In this document: positions 48,691-62,859 of the stretch, in pieces
How positions within the stretch are numbered: position 1 is the first letter of the stretch
Layout of the letters: each line of letters begins with the position of its first letter
Assembly: GCF_016859285.1 (NCBI RefSeq)
Contig: NC_053415.1
Location: 14,897,501 to 14,961,500 of the forward strand
DNA: 64,000 nucleotides
Reading direction: 5' to 3'
From: Xiphias gladius
Lineage: Eukaryota > Chordata > Actinopteri > Istiophoriformes > Xiphiidae
The notes under the pieces: model-generated
Database searches by the model: none
What the model was told of the DNA's origin: nothing
The model's input: only the letters and a program-made list of their open reading frames with translations
Made by a program: the position numbers and the translations under genes

Positions 48691-48740
48691 CCAATCACAG
48701 CATGGATACACCGGCTTTATAGTAGCCACCACCCCGCCCC
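48691..48740 (-). promoter_or_regulatory. chn1: chn1 alpha-1 internal promoter
   Basis: On the minus strand a GC box GGGGCGGGG (48740-48732) lies just upstream of TATAAA (48721-48716). A CCAAT sequence on the opposite strand is at 48691-48695. Transcription would start near 48690, about 500 nt before the alpha-1 ATG at 48182. This fits an isoform with its own promoter inside the larger gene. Confidence 0.6.
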
Positions 48741-51700
48741 CACACAACCATCTCCATCAGATATCCAAGCAGGGGAGCCTGGGTAGGATGAAATGAGAGT
48801 GGGATGATAATGAGCAATGAATGAGTCATGCATCAAGAGTGGGCTGCAGCCTGCAGAACTTGCGACGGCAGTGGGCCGTTGGAGAGGGGAGCTATTTTCA
48901 AAATCATGTTGCCACAGAAACTGGTCATGACCGGGGCCACAAAGAGCAAGAACACAAAAGCACCAAGCATGAAAGCGATATGAGACCTTAACGCACACAA
49001 GCTTTCATACAAATAAAAGAAATGTCATATTTGGCAGCATTCGGGAAAAAAAAGGAAAACACGAAATGAATAAAGAATAAAGAGGCAAATAAAAGAACTC
49101 CTGAAAAGGTAAGAGAATTGTTAATTAAAAGGGCACATTGTATTTAATCAAACCATCCATAATGTAACAGCTTTGAAATTTCCACTTTGACATATTTATG
49201 CATCAAAAACAGATTAAAATCACATCCCAGTGCTCTGCTTGAAAAGAAGTATTTTGTGTTTTTTTAATGCCCTTTAATGCTAGACTTTTCAGGGTTTTTT
49301 CTGGATTATGTGAAACACACTGAATCGTCTTTGTATGTGAAACATATTGTGCAACTAACTTTGCCTTGCCTTACCAATAAACAATGTAAACATCACCCTA
49401 GGGGAATCTTAAAACGTATTTTATATTTCATATAATAACATTCAGTTTAATAATTCGTATTATAAATCAATATTCACTGTCACCAGAATTTTATCCCATC
49501 CTTTTTAGATTATAATAAAATATACGATAAAGAATTTAACAACAAATGTCTCTATCAGGCATGTGATCTGGAAGCTGGGAGTTCTTTCTGTCTATGCAGT
49601 CTTTGTCTGAATGTTCATTTCCTTGAGGTTTACACTGATGCAAGCGTTGTGTTATGTGTATGCAAATAAAGTATTAAATATAGCATCGCAATAGTGATGT
49701 GGGAGAAAGGATCTGCAACCTGCTTTTGCTATTCACACTGCGAGTCAAATGTGATTATGCTCCCACGTCTCAGAGCCTAATTCAGACCCGGCTGTTAAAG
49801 TGCAACGTTCTCACTTTTATGGGAGACAGCTGGAGAGGAAGCGATTGCACAGACCCTCCTTCAGAAATCAGCTCTTGCTGCCCCAACCTCAGCAGAGGGG
49901 TATCAAAATGAGAGTACGAACAGCGGAGGGGAGTAGAAAAGGGGCTTTGAAGATCATTGTACTTATCTAGAATGGCATCCCAAACGGTGGTGCCTGACAG
50001 GAACATGAAAGATGTGAAACGGAGGGCTTCCAGTGCAGCTTTCCTCTCTCATGCTCGGTGAAACTCTGCTCAGGAGGGTACCTGAGAGTGGTATAGATAA
50101 AAGAAAGAAAGAGCCTTTTACATGGGCCAGTTCATCCTCTCAGAACCTGAGCACTTTAGAAGGTTTTGCAGCGTAATTGTGTTGCCTGCTGTTAAGTGCT
50201 GAATGAGCAACTGACTCACAGGGTGTGGTTCACTTTGAACACAGCTCTAATTGACACTGATTGATTTGCTTGTTTCCCAAACATGTCCGGAGATGGGGTT
50301 CTTGAGGATGGATGTATACAATGAGGTATCTTTTTTTGTATTTTCTATTTTTTGCTACAATTCAATCTTACCATTAAACAATTTGATTGTGATTTGACCC
50401 ACAAACCAGCATAATCTCAAACTTTTACATTCTTTGTTTAAACTTTATTTCCTCACTCCCTCCCACTCTCTGTTAAGCCATTAATCGGTTGAAGATTGTG
50501 CTGACTATTTGTGTGGGGTCGGAAGGTTGTTACATAAATAAATGTTCTTCTACTGCACAGCTGACCCAGCACAGACATTAAGATCCATTAAGAGGACATT
50601 GGTATCCGCTCCTGTGATCTCATTGCAAACTGTCAGGGCTATGATTTCTATCTCAGTCTCTCACATAACATACTTTGTTTGAGTATTATGGAAAACATCA
50701 TAATCCAGAACAAAAATACACAATTCACAGCTAAAGCAAGTATCAAAACAACAACATGCAGTTTAAGTGACGTCCAACATTTAAAGGCTTCAAATTCCTG
50801 TCAAATTCTCCTGATCCACAAACCGAATCCTTCAGCAAAGCTGCAAATCATGAAGTTATATAATGTTACATAAGCGGAAGTTACAGCATGATGACGAAAG
50901 TGAGCGCCAGGAGGTCATAATGAAGTCCAAGAAAGCAGAGGACTAATGGCAGTGACTGGGATGCCTGCACACTGAAAACGCTCAGTAGCGCTACATGCCA
51001 TTAAATGTGTGAAATGACCACAAGAAAATTTGAATTTCGTCAAGCATTGTGGGTGCTGTGACAGCAGTGGGATTACTTTTGCATTCTGTAGCCATTTAAA
51101 ATGCAGCATATAACACCTCAACATACATTCATTATACAACCATTCAATGAGGGACTGGGAGGGAAGAACACAATGTGAATCAGAGACACAGAAAGGCTAC
51201 ATATGGTTGAGCCACCACTTTCAGGAAATACCACATATGCATAAGATGCAGTGCGAATCGTTGCTGTTTTGCTGTGCTTGCAAGAAGACTGGAAGAAATT
51301 ACACCATAGTTATGGGGACGACTAGATTACCTGGATGAGGCTGGAACAGTCTGTGCTATGACAGTGATGTATGGTAGGCTGCTATCAGGGTTTGCTATTC
51401 GCACAGCGAGGTCAGAGCATGCGTAGGACACACTCTTTATAATGCATAGTGTGAGGTTATAATCACAGCTGCATTTTAAATTATGGATTTACCCTAGTCT
51501 GTGATTTTACTCTTGAGGAATAGAAACCTGCATAAACATATTTCAGCGGTTAAATCACTGCCACCTGACTGTTCTTAAAAATCCATGTAAAACAGAGCAA
51601 TATTTAGTCACTGAAGCAGTCCTGATAGATGCATGGTATAACTGTTGCAGTAACCACGTAGTCTGAAAATGTCAGATACACACAGTGACTCAGTGCTTCA

Positions 51701-52289
51701 ATGACGTGGAAGCAAATCAGTGAAAACGTTACTGCCTTCACGCTTCACGCCTCACACTCACAATGAACAACACAACTTTGACAGAAAGACTTGAAAATTT
51801 TGTATTCTCTGTGCACACTGTTGTGGAATTATACCTCTGGTAGAAGAAATAAAATGAAGTGACAGTCAAATGCAAATACTGCCATTAATCCTATCTTGAG
51901 AAACAATTTGGTTATCACAAAGCCGTCTATTTGGGAATCACCTATTTTTTTATAAAGAACGAGTGGGTATTATATGTAATGACAAATGGTTGTGAAGAAT
52001 AATTAAAAGGCTTGAGTGGTCCTTTATCTCTGTGTGATTCTTTGGAGAGCAGTTTCCCCCATCAACAGTGTGAATACCAGTGTTCAGAGCTTGATGAATG
52101 ACTCATTGTGCATCAGCTATTTTGGCAACAGGGTGATGATAACAGGATAGGATGATTTAGTTAATGCCTGAGATAATTAGTCAGTGCTTACGTGTTTTAA
52201 CAGAACAACAGAGGAATACCAGATCTGCAGAAAACAAAGAGACTGAGTTTACTGAATTTGCAGTAACAAAGCATCTCGCATATATCCTT

Positions 52290-52345
52290 AAAGGATTAAT
52301 CCAACATTTTGGGTAATCTCTTTTTTTTCTTTCCAGGACTAAAAT
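52290..52345. repeat. 5'-end fragment of family B-like element
   Basis: It reads AAAGGATTAATCCAACATTT then TTGGGTAATCTC, the usual left end of a fish element whose body resembles family B. The body is lost here. Confidence 0.35.
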
Positions 52346-52974
52346 GAATAAATCTGTATCAAGCTCATATTTTGCATTGTGTTGCGTTCACATATTATGA
52401 GATGGATGGCAGAGATGGGAAAGATTCCTATGTTTACAGCATATTGTCGGACAACTCAAGAGGCTTGTATAATAAGAGTTATACAGTTATTTGAGGGATA
52501 AAATATAGTGCACGGACAATACAACACTACACCCATTAAATCTAGGTATAATCCCAATGTCTGGTTTTCAGGCACGTCTCTATTATCAAGTGGCAGGCTG
52601 AATATATATCCAAACTTCCAGAGTTTTTTTCCAGTCATAATTATGATTTTGATGTTGAAGTCACAAACCAGTAATCAAGGTAACTCCAGTAAGACAAAAA
52701 TGCAGTGATAATATGATGTTGGTATTTTTGTCTTCATGCAATGGTTAGGGAAAGTCAGGGGTGATGACATTAAACAAACTGTATTTGCAATGAAAAAAAT
52801 TCCAGGTTTGTCTTTATGACCACATAAATCCTTGAGAAATACGATAAGTGGCTGAAATGAACAAATTGTGGTTTGTGACCCAATAAAACACATAACACCC
52901 CTAAAATTACAAATTGTATGTGGTTTGTGCTCAGGTTATACAAATAAGATGAAATGCATTAATTAGAAGGCACT

Positions 52975-53095
52975 AGAGTTGTTAGTAGCTGTATTTTTTT
53001 TACCTATGGACTGAGCCAGACTAGCTGTTTCCCCCTGCTTTCAGTCTCTGTGCTAAACTATGCTAAATCTATGCTGGCTCCAGCTCTCTCTCTAT
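52975..53095. repeat. inverted copy of family B element
   Basis: It contains GACTGAGCCAGACTAGCTGT, TTCCCCCTGCTTTCAGTCTC and GCTAAACTATGCTAA, the reverse-complement theme of 28100-28170. Confidence 0.5.
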
Positions 53096-53516
53096 ATATA
53101 TATCTCAAAGTGTTGGACTATTGAACTATTAACTGTACTCTTGCTATTCCCCTGAAACCTCATGGGTTTAAATACAGCTTGTTAAACTTTCACCACCCCT
53201 GACTTTCCCTAAATTTATCTGGTGGTATAATCTTTTCAGATTTATTTTGTATTTATTGCCAATAAATAAAAATATCTACTACTACTATTACTACTTTATA
53301 TTCTGTTCTGAAAAAGTTAAATAATGATATGTGCAAGCATGTCTGTGAAGGTGTGCTAATGCTTTATATATATATATATATACCTGAAAATCTCCCTGTG
53401 TGAGCATCCATACTGGGAAAATCTGAATGCAGAAAATCACACGCTGTTCTCATAATCATAAATGGCTAGAGCAGCTACAGTATATAAACATTTTTTCACT
53501 GTTATGTAACTGTACC

Positions 53517-53690
53517 TTACTCCCCCACATCCCTGGAGAGACACAGGCTAGTCCCTGCAGCTTCCTGACGGACAGAGAAGTTTCATGATCAGCTCGCACA
53601 CAATCAGCTTTGGTCTTATCAATAACAGGAATCAGGTCAGAGTTCCTTTCTGTTGTCATCACATAGGAATCATAAGACTTGGAAAAAAAC
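53517..53690 (-). other. possible exon or conserved block in chn1 intron
   Basis: A minus-strand frame is open across about 170 nt. It is flanked by an acceptor-like TTTTTTTCCAAG (ending near 53680) and an AAGGTACAG donor-like site (near 53517). The peptide (YDSYVMTTERNSDLIPVIDK...) has unbiased composition, but I do not recognise it. It may equally be a conserved enhancer with a chance open frame. Confidence 0.2.
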
Positions 53691-54667
53691 AAATTTGATG
53701 CACAAAGAAACATTTACACTTTCTAAAAACATCTAGATAACAGCTGGGTGAGCAGCTGGGATAGGACCCAGAGGAGTCACAGATAGAAGAGATGCTGAAA
53801 TCTCTGAATCTGAACTTTTATTTCACACCCGTCACATTATGTCTTCTAGTCAAATCCTGGGTCAAGTTAGTTATGATAAAATAATTTAGATTTGACCATA
53901 TAGTTGAAATTTATGAAATAGAAGTAGATTAATATACACTATATGGTTACAAGTATGTAGACACTCTCTTCCACACATGTATTTTTGTGTTTTTGCTTTT
54001 CAGAAGGTTTTATTTTACTGGTCTGTAAATTCCTTGGAAGTGCCGTAGAAAAAAAACAAAAAACTTTGTCGCTAATTATAGATGACAATGACAACAGAGA
54101 TGGTGTTCAACTGGAACACATCCAATTATTTTATTCTGATTAACTGCTAAACCAGCAACCAAAAGTCTTTTCGTCAGCTTACGGGTCATCTGAAAATGCT
54201 CAAAATTGAGTAATTTTGTCCAAGGCCAGGGTACAATTCAACATATATGAAGAATTAAGCCTCCAATAATAAATCAAAGATGAATGGTTATTGGCTTGTC
54301 TTTAAATGGAGCATTTTTTTCAAGGAAATTCTTCTGAAAATCTCCAGCTGTTTTTAAACTCAACACAACTAAAATAACAGCCATAGAGCTCTCCTCTTCC
54401 CTCCAGTACAAATTACACAGGACTTTCCAAGAAACTACCAAGAAATCAATGAAACATTCTGAGGAAATAACCAAACTGCTAAAATAAAGAATTAGCCACG
54501 CTTTCATGGTTTAGGCCACACCCCTTCGTTTCAATTAAAGGGTCTGTAAATGCTACAGAATAAAATGATAGTTTATACAATAGTGTTCTTCCAGCTTTTT
54601 TGCAGCAGTTTGGGAAAGATCCTTTGAAAGGTCTAAAAAGAATGATTGTTTGAGCTTGATGTGGAAG

Positions 54668-54725
54668 TTATCAGAATCAGAATCAGAAAAACTTAATCCC
54701 ATCTGGCACCTTCAGGTTGAACTGG
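54668..54725. repeat. 3'-tail of teleost LINE/SINE-like element
   Basis: ATCAGAATCAGAATCAGAAA followed by AACTTAATCCCATCTGGCA resembles the recurrent fish tail that reads TCAGAATCAGAA..TTTATTGATCCC. Confidence 0.45.
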
Positions 54726-57700
54726 AACGACGACGGTGTGCCAGGCCTTCATCAATACCAGTACCCATCAGTACACATTATTTCTCTTATGGCTGAATGG
54801 GAGCAAATTCCTGCAACCAGGAATGCAGAAGAGTGAAGACAGTATATTAACATAGTACTTTATTTGAGTGTTCACACAATTTGGAATGTATAGTAAACAT
54901 TGGCAGTGTAGGATGCAAAGTACAATTTTTGTACCCCTGCTGAGCCAAATGTGCCTTTAAACCGTAGTATAATCATAAAAGAGTATTGAGAAAAAGTGTT
55001 TACATCTTTTATTTTTCTCCCCATTTTGAATGTGGGTATCTACACAATGAGGACAGTGTATAAAGTCAAACAAGAAAGTGTGTGTGTATGTGCTTGTTAC
55101 AGTGCACAGAAAATGAAAAAAAAAAAAAAAAGTTTCAGCATAAGAAAGTAACACTCCTGTAGCGCTGTTTTTCAGTGTTTGCGGACAGGTGGCCCAGAAT
55201 CACATCTTAGCTCAATCTGCTCACTGTCTGCTCTGGCTGAAGAGGACACAAACCTGTGGCATGTTGACCATATTGTATCCTATTATGTCTCGCTCGCTGT
55301 AGAAGAACAACATCTGTTTAGAGTGCCATGTTCCCACGAGAACAATGTTTCTGAGCCGCTGGACTTCTTTTATACACCGCTGGTTATCCTGAAATTAGCC
55401 GACTAGTCCCAGGAGGAGGCAATGCTAATAGATATTTTAGAGGTGCTGATGTATGAATAATTTCATTAGGGCACTTTAAACTGCTCTACACTGAAAACAT
55501 ATTGCTTTCTGAGGAACAGAGTGAGTGCTTGATGTTAAAAGAAATGTATGTTAAAATGCATCGTGCGGCGAGGAGAGAATAAAGCAGAATGAGACATAAT
55601 TATGTAACGTTGCAGCACAGAGCTCTCCAGAGCTGTGGCAAAGTAGCCTGAAGCCCTAATCATCTCTGAAAATATTCTGGGCTCAGCTCATTAAAATGCC
55701 TAACAGCTTTATAAAGGGCAGTGTGAACACTTGTGGTGAATGACACAGTGGATTAAGGAAGGAGATAGACCCCCCCCACAAACAAACAAAAAAAATCTTT
55801 TGACGACCGATAACTCATCCCGTTTGCCTGAGAGGTGTTAAAATTTGGCAGTTTTGTCTCACATAGGGGACAGTAGCTGTGGTCAGCTTGAAAACTTGTC
55901 AGACCACTCCTGCAGCAGATTCTACTCTTCCTACGCTTAATATGTTTAGCACAGTAATTACATTGCATGAACGGGACCAAATAAACTAACTCTGTGTTGC
56001 TCCACTGTGCTCCACAATGCATCAGAATGAGTTAAATGTTTGAGAGTAATAACTGCTTTGTGTTTCTGTTCTGAATTTATGACAATTTTCAGTTTCTAGT
56101 ATCTACATTAGCACAGTATCGAGACTAAGACTCCACAGCCTTGCCTGCTATGTGTGTATGTGCTTAGACACAGTGGTGCTTTGGGCTAAATGCTATCAGC
56201 ATGTTTGCTGGTAATGTTCACGATCTTAGCTTAGCGCATTGGCATGCTAACAATTGTTAATAACAAGGACATCACCAAGTGATTAGGTTAAATCATCTAG
56301 CAACCACAAATATCTGTGCCATTGTCCTGTACCAATGAGGCTTTACTGAGCTTAGAACAGTTTCACAGCTCCTCCTTGAAAGCAGACAGCTATGTCGTGT
56401 TATGTTCACAGATCAGATTGAGTTCATTACACTCACCTTTAGTCATTTCTTCCCTTTAATCGTCTATAACTTGAAGCCTGTTTGTGTGATTCTTACTATC
56501 ATTCGTCAGTTTCTGTTTTTCACGCCACGCAATTAAGTGCAGACCGGAAAAGTTGTGAAAATCATTTAATTACAGGATTTAAAAAAAAAAAAGCAAATCT
56601 CTATCAAACCAGTGTGTGGCTTTTCACATACAGAGACTCATAGTTTCTGAACTTGACTGTGCACTGAATGTTGTAACTGTGAACGGTAAAACAAAGGAAA
56701 TCAGATTGGTCCCTTGCCGTAATTTGAGTTCAGCTTCTAATAAAAATCGAATCAGAGATCAGTTAACAGTTAATATCACCTTCAACCTTTTTTTTTTTTC
56801 TATTTTTTGCTGTCGTTTCTATTGGTAATAAAAACATTATACTCTCCAAGTTATGCAATTTGCTGAGACTTGGGAAAACGGTGAAAACATCGCTAAACAT
56901 CCAGGCTGTATGCAGACCCCCAGGTTAGCCAAACTGTAAAATTATTACCCAACATGTCTGTGTTAAACCTCCATCAAATTTTACAGAGGCCTTGCTGGTT
57001 GTATCTTGTCCCACAGTACTTTTCTTATTTTTGTGTTAGTTTTTCACTGACACTATGGGTGACCCTAAATTTGGTTTTACCCCCAATGTGGTTTAGATAA
57101 TCCGGCTAAATTGCCGGCTTGTTTAAAACCTGTCTCAATGTCTGACTGCCTAATGTTTCTTTCTCTGTTGGACATTTTAACAACGTTGTTGTGTTCCCGG
57201 ATCTCGACAATTAACTTTGAGAGTACAGTGTTTTCATAACCAATAGATTGAATGGCCAAACATGTCAAAATGATCCTTTAAAAAAAACAGTTAACAGTGC
57301 TACCAAAGTGTATTTCTTGTACCGCAGAATTGTGATAACATGGCAGCTGGCAAAGGTAAAATGACTGACACTGATTGCTGCATAAACAACAAGCCAGTAG
57401 ATAGAAATGTATATGAATTTATATTTTTTCAAAACAAGGCATTCGGCTAGAGGCAGTTTTTCAAATCAGCGGGCCATGAATATCAAATCATTCAAAATTA
57501 CACAGAGCAGAGCGACTGGTGGACATCTGGTCAACCGGTGTCTGTGGATGATACTCTCCCCATGCTGCCTGCTTGTTAGCATATCAAAGACATACATTTA
57601 TTTCTCAGACCGAAAGAGAAAAGAGAACAGTTTTTAAAGGGGAGACTGAAAAACAAAAGCAGTAGTTTCAACAGTAAAAAAAATATCAATTTGTTTGGAG

Positions 57701-58420
57701 ATTTTAGTCCATAGAATAAAACCTAAAATTTACATAATATCTAGAATAAGACCTTACACAAGCAGTGGGTTTATGAATGTAATATGCCAGGATTTTCAGA
57801 CAGAGTTGCTCTTTGTTTTTATAAGCTGAGGTTGAACTCAGCCACCACCACTATTATCCAACCTTGTTCATGAGTCCCCTGCACTGTGAGAATACATAGC
57901 ACACACTGCAGAAGAAAGGGAAATTTTGCTGCACAGGTATTTAAGCTGAAAAAAATCCCCTTGAACCATTCTTCATTCTCTGAATACATTTCAAAGCAAT
58001 GTGAAATTGTCAGTCTATACGTCATCTCTTACTGCGCCATTAACCAAAGACAATCTCCCTCATTGTCGACACGCCGCCTCGGTTGCCTCTGGCTGGTTGT
58101 TTTCTCAGGGCTGCATTTTCCTCCAGAGCCCCGTTTCTCTGAGCGTCAGAGTTCCTTTACCATGACCTGTATCCATCAGATGACTAAAAAACTTCCACTC
58201 AAACTCATGATGAATCAGTATTAAAGTTCAATATAAATAAGCAAAGGTCTTACATTTCCACAAATAAACGAACAAGTTTGACTCCAACTATTTGTAACAT
58301 TAGTTGGATTAATGACACCTTGCTGCCACTGTTACATATTTCGAAAAAATGATTTTAGTTATGCTTCAAGAGCACCTCTGTAGTCATGAACTCACTGCAG
58401 TTTAACTGTCCTTATGCAGT

Positions 58421-58525
58421 CCCACTTTACACACCCAATGTCACCACGAGGTCCTTTAGGGAGCTGTCCTGGAGCTTTCCATCTAATCACATGGTCTTCT
58501 TTAGCAGATGGATCTTGCCAAGTTG
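58421..58525. repeat. copy of family A element
   Basis: It contains GAGCTGTCCTGGAGCTTTCC then ATCACATGGTCTTCTTTAGC and AGATGG, matching the arm of the 33.7-kb copy. Confidence 0.5.
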
Positions 58526-59944
58526 TCATGAACTTGTGGATGTACATATTTTCATTTTTTTCTGCGCATTTCAAAGAAAGATAAAGTAATTTTTGGGAGA
58601 AGAAACAACACATTGTTCCTGTTACAAATAGTTTTTTGTAGTATGATCAACAGTTTATGATGGCTAATGTTAGCTAAATTTAAGTACATATTGTTTTATA
58701 ATGTACATTACTGAGTCAGTTTGCTCACTTAATGACTCTCTTTCACTTGTGCTACTGCTATAATAGCAGATCATTTTGGCTAAATCCTAAAAATTAGTTT
58801 AGCTAGACAGTAGTAGCATTTAGCATCATTGTCACTTGTAGCCAAAGTAACAACTGTTCAACGAAAGTCACGTTAAGGACTTCTTATCCATATCTGCTTA
58901 AAAGCTGGGGTTCAAATTTTATTCTTGACCTTGGAAGCAGCATCTGTCTCCTCTTTCTGGTTATTCATTTAAGCCTCTCCGCATGATGAGCAGAACAGAC
59001 TGGCCCTGATCGCGCTCTGGTTATTTACCATTCAACCTGCCAGTCAGAAGGCCCATGAGCTGAGCTGATTCAAAATGGATCAAATGAATAATACGGGTAT
59101 GCAGTCGATACAAAAAGCAATTGTTTTGCATGCAAAACAAAGACACTTAATTTTCCTTTTCCTTGAACATTTCCCTGCTGCTGTATGTTCTGTTTAGACC
59201 ATATTCCACCATGTAACAGCAGAGAGAGCTGTTGCATACAATGCACATTTCACTGAGAAGGCTGGCAGTCTTTACAAGGCGAGGCTTATGAGCTGGACAG
59301 AATGATTGTGGTTAAAGTCGCCCTAATTCCCCGTCATTGCTTTCCTGACCAGGGAATAGTGGAGAACTGCAATTTTAGATTTCACACATTGTAGAGAGGC
59401 ATTTGGTATGTTTGCACTGAGACATAAATGTTATGAAAGGGTGAAAATATCACCGCATGTCTGCACTGATCAATATGTCATGGCTTATGTGTACCAGAGC
59501 TGCATGTTTACACAAGGACAGCCCAGAGCGTGTTGGGGTAACAGGGAAAGTCACTCCCAGGAATTTGGAACACCATAAATGGCATAACATTTTTGTTAAA
59601 AAAATCGTAATATTGGAATTTTTGTTATATTTGCTGACTATTAAAGATATAATAAATTGACTGTTGAAAGAGCTGTATTTTGTAGTGACTAATTTCTTTT
59701 TCAGAAAAGATAAACTAAACAGTTACTGTTAAATATGTTTCATCTACAAAATTCAACTTCCACTATCATTTGATGGCCAACAGATCCCTTGTAAGTAATT
59801 AAACTTTAAGTGTTTTCCAATTGTTTAAACTGTGTTAATGACAGTATTAAAAACAACATATTTTCTCAGTTATCTCTGGTGGTATATTCTAGTGCCAATA
59901 GTGCTGGTTTGATTTGCCCTTGTTTGCCCAAATTACGAAAAACA

Positions 59945-59984
59945 GAAAAGAAAAGAAAAGAAAAGAAAAGAAAAGAAAAGAAAA
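59945..59984. repeat. (GAAAA)8 microsatellite
   Basis: Eight uninterrupted GAAAA units. Confidence 0.97.
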
Positions 59985-60027
59985 CTTTATATTCGGTATA
60001 GTCTTTGTACAAACAATGTGCTGTTGA

Positions 60028-60150
60028 GATTGAAAGTTCATTCCTGACCTTGGAATTAGCAGCTCATAAAACAGTCTTACCACACAGTCCATTTTGGAGC
60101 TGCTCTGGAGCTTTATCTCGTATCACAAAATCTTCCTCAGAAGATAGAGT
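60028..60150. repeat. copy of family A element
   Basis: It contains CATTCCTGACCTTGGAATTA, GGAGCTGCTCTGGAGCTTTA and ATCTTCCTCAGAAGATAG, in the same order as the 33.7-kb and 58.4-kb copies. Confidence 0.5.
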
Positions 60151-62464
60151 GAAAGTGTAGATTTTCCGATTTCTTGTGCATGTCTTGTGCTTATAGGTGT
60201 AAAATTTGAGACTGAGAGGTCACTCTTCAGTAGGCTATATAATAAATCATAGACCTCACTTTGGACAGTTTTCGATAGCCATGTTTGCTGGTGAAGAAAC
60301 AGTTTTTTATGAAAACTGTTCACAACATGTTCTGTGGATTATACAGAGTAGAGGGATCACTGTTTCTGGAAAGATACATTGCAGTTAAATTATTTAAATG
60401 TAAACATTTCAATGCTGTGACTGTCACACACAAAATTGTGTCGCACTGGAGTCGAAAAACTCAGACAGGGCCAGACATCTCAAAACGTAGAAGAAACAAA
60501 ATCGAAGCTAGTTGTATAGCTAGATACCACTAGACCTAAGCGGGGAAATATGTTTGTGGTATATTTTGTTTTTTTGTAATTTGGGTGAACTAACCTTTTA
60601 ACATGCCAAATGCGCTGACACAATGCAAGTATTTATGGGAGAATTTTGTTTCATCAATGAACATATCACATACATAGATAAAATAAAGTCTGAGGATTTT
60701 GTATCTCTGTGCACATACGCAGAAAAAAAAAACTGCTACGATCACTGTCGGGTTGGGATAAGAGATCTTTTAGAAATCAATCAGAGACGATATTTGACTT
60801 CAAAGCAATTTAAAAATTCCTGAAAGTCTGTCTTAAAGCACAAACAGTAATTAGCCATCACTTCTTTTAATGGGGGAATGTTAAAACAGTGATTAGCATG
60901 TCTTTGTTGTCTTGATTAATTCATTCACTGGCGTGAAGGCAAGCAGCTGCAAGTCTGCTAATCAGTGGCAACGCTCATCACAACACGGCAATCTTCATGA
61001 CAGTCTGGTGTGAGGAAAAGATATTATAGTGCACAAAACTATCGATCATGACTTCAGGATATGAACAAATCCAAAATCCTGACACATGTGGGAATTTTTA
61101 AAGGGTTAATTATAGGAAATAATGTGGTTCTGTATATTTTTTCATATGCCAGCAATGGTGATCGTCTCTTTGTTGCTTTCAAATTTAAATTGTGGGCTTC
61201 GTGCCATGGATTGTACTGTGCTTTTTATACATTACACGTTCCACACAGACGGATAACGGGTCAAATTAACATCCAATTCAACACTAAACTGTACGTGAAA
61301 GAAGGGAATGAAAATGGAAGATGTGAAAGGAGTAAGAATCATGAACATGTGCTGCATGTAATAAACTGATTTCTTAGAATCAATTCCGACTGTGCGTACT
61401 CCTTGAAATCACTGGAAAAACTTCAAAGGTTTCCATGACAGATTTCTTTGTAACAGGTTAAAGAGATGTCATCTTTTGCTGTCATTTAAAACAAAGGACC
61501 TACTCGTTTCACAGGTTTGGGAGCAATCTGAGGCTTGTAACTGTAGAGTGTCTGTGACTGTCACTGTTTAAAAAGACATTTTCAGTTATTGTGTATAAAC
61601 TGTGACTTCTAGAGATTAGTGAATGTAAAATGTTATTTGTAAACAACTATAAATTGTGCATGACCTCCTCAATACACACAGTTGCTCTCATCAGCATGAT
61701 AGTATTGGGACAGTGGATTAGTAAAGGAAACCTCCATCTTCCCCCAGTTTAAAATCAAGCAAATCCATACAAGATTAATCTGACACCCAAGACCGTGAAT
61801 ATTTGTCTAGATAAATAGAATGAAATAAATAAAACCATTCAAAAATCATATCACATATCTGCTGTTTTGCTGTTCACGAACCAGGTTTTCTACACCACCA
61901 TACAACAGACCTTTCAGTCATTTTAAGTCATTGCAGGAAAAGCACAGGTGTAACTAATAACATCGATAATGGTTGCATTCAACGGTTTCAGGGCTCTGCT
62001 TAAGACCCTTTTCACTGCAGACTTCTTGGCTTGTCATTGCAGGAAAAGCACAGTTGTAGCCGACAACATTGAAAATGACTGCTTTCCGTTTAGGTGGGCT
62101 TGTCCCAGAGTCCAGTTACTGCGCATGCTGGCTCGCGGTCACGTATTACCACCACACTTGATGCAACTGAGCCCATGTTAAAAGAATTTGCTTCCCCTTT
62201 GGACTTTTCTTGCTGCGACAAGTCAAAATGTCTGCCGTGAAAAAAAGGTCTACACCTCCATATTTTTTTGAATTTGGCAGAACACAGTTCACAGTTAAAA
62301 CACAAAATAAAACTTTAGCCATTGTAATGGCTTGATACTATGAGGGTAAGTTAATGTATCCTTATCAAGCACTAACAATACTGACCATGATCTATGTGAT
62401 GACAACTGTATGATGACAGAATTAAGGTAGCCCAGGTTCTAATGAATAAATGATTTAAGATAAT

Positions 62465-62790
62465 TTTCTTAAAGCATAAGGCTGGCAGTATTCAACCTTT
62501 TCCTTATTGTCAAAAATCCCATCAAAAGATCTGTATTAGTCCAGATCTCAGTCCTTTTCAGTACCATTTCTTCCTGCTGAGGATTTAAATCTTTAAAACC
62601 TGATCAAACATATCTGGTCTTTATTTTAAGAAAAAGGCTCAGTACAGTTTAGTACAGCAGGGCACTGTAGTTTTTAGCAGACATCAATACAACAGTGGTA
62701 AAGAGTGTATTTTTTTTAGGGACTACTTTCAGCTGCAGATTGATACACACACATTTATTCATTCTTGGTTTTAGTCTTTTCATGGGATGT
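62465..62790. repeat. copy of family C element
   Basis: It contains GGCTGGCAGTATTCAACCTT, TTATTGTCAAAAATCCCATC, GGGACTACTTTCAGCTGCAG and TTTTCATGGGATGTG. These correspond in order to parts of 37235-37660. Confidence 0.5.
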
Positions 62791-62859
62791 GTTTAAAAAA
62801 AAGCAAAAATGTAGAGCGTCAACTAACTTATCCCTTAAAATGACTGATTATGTAAACAG

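Noticed and set aside
54274-54507. Minus-strand 77-codon frame
   Set aside because: No splice sites or recognisable family; composition fits chance translation of AT-rich DNA or an old repeat.
58392-58613. Minus-strand 73-codon frame
   Set aside because: It overlaps a family A repeat copy and shows no protein similarity I recognise.
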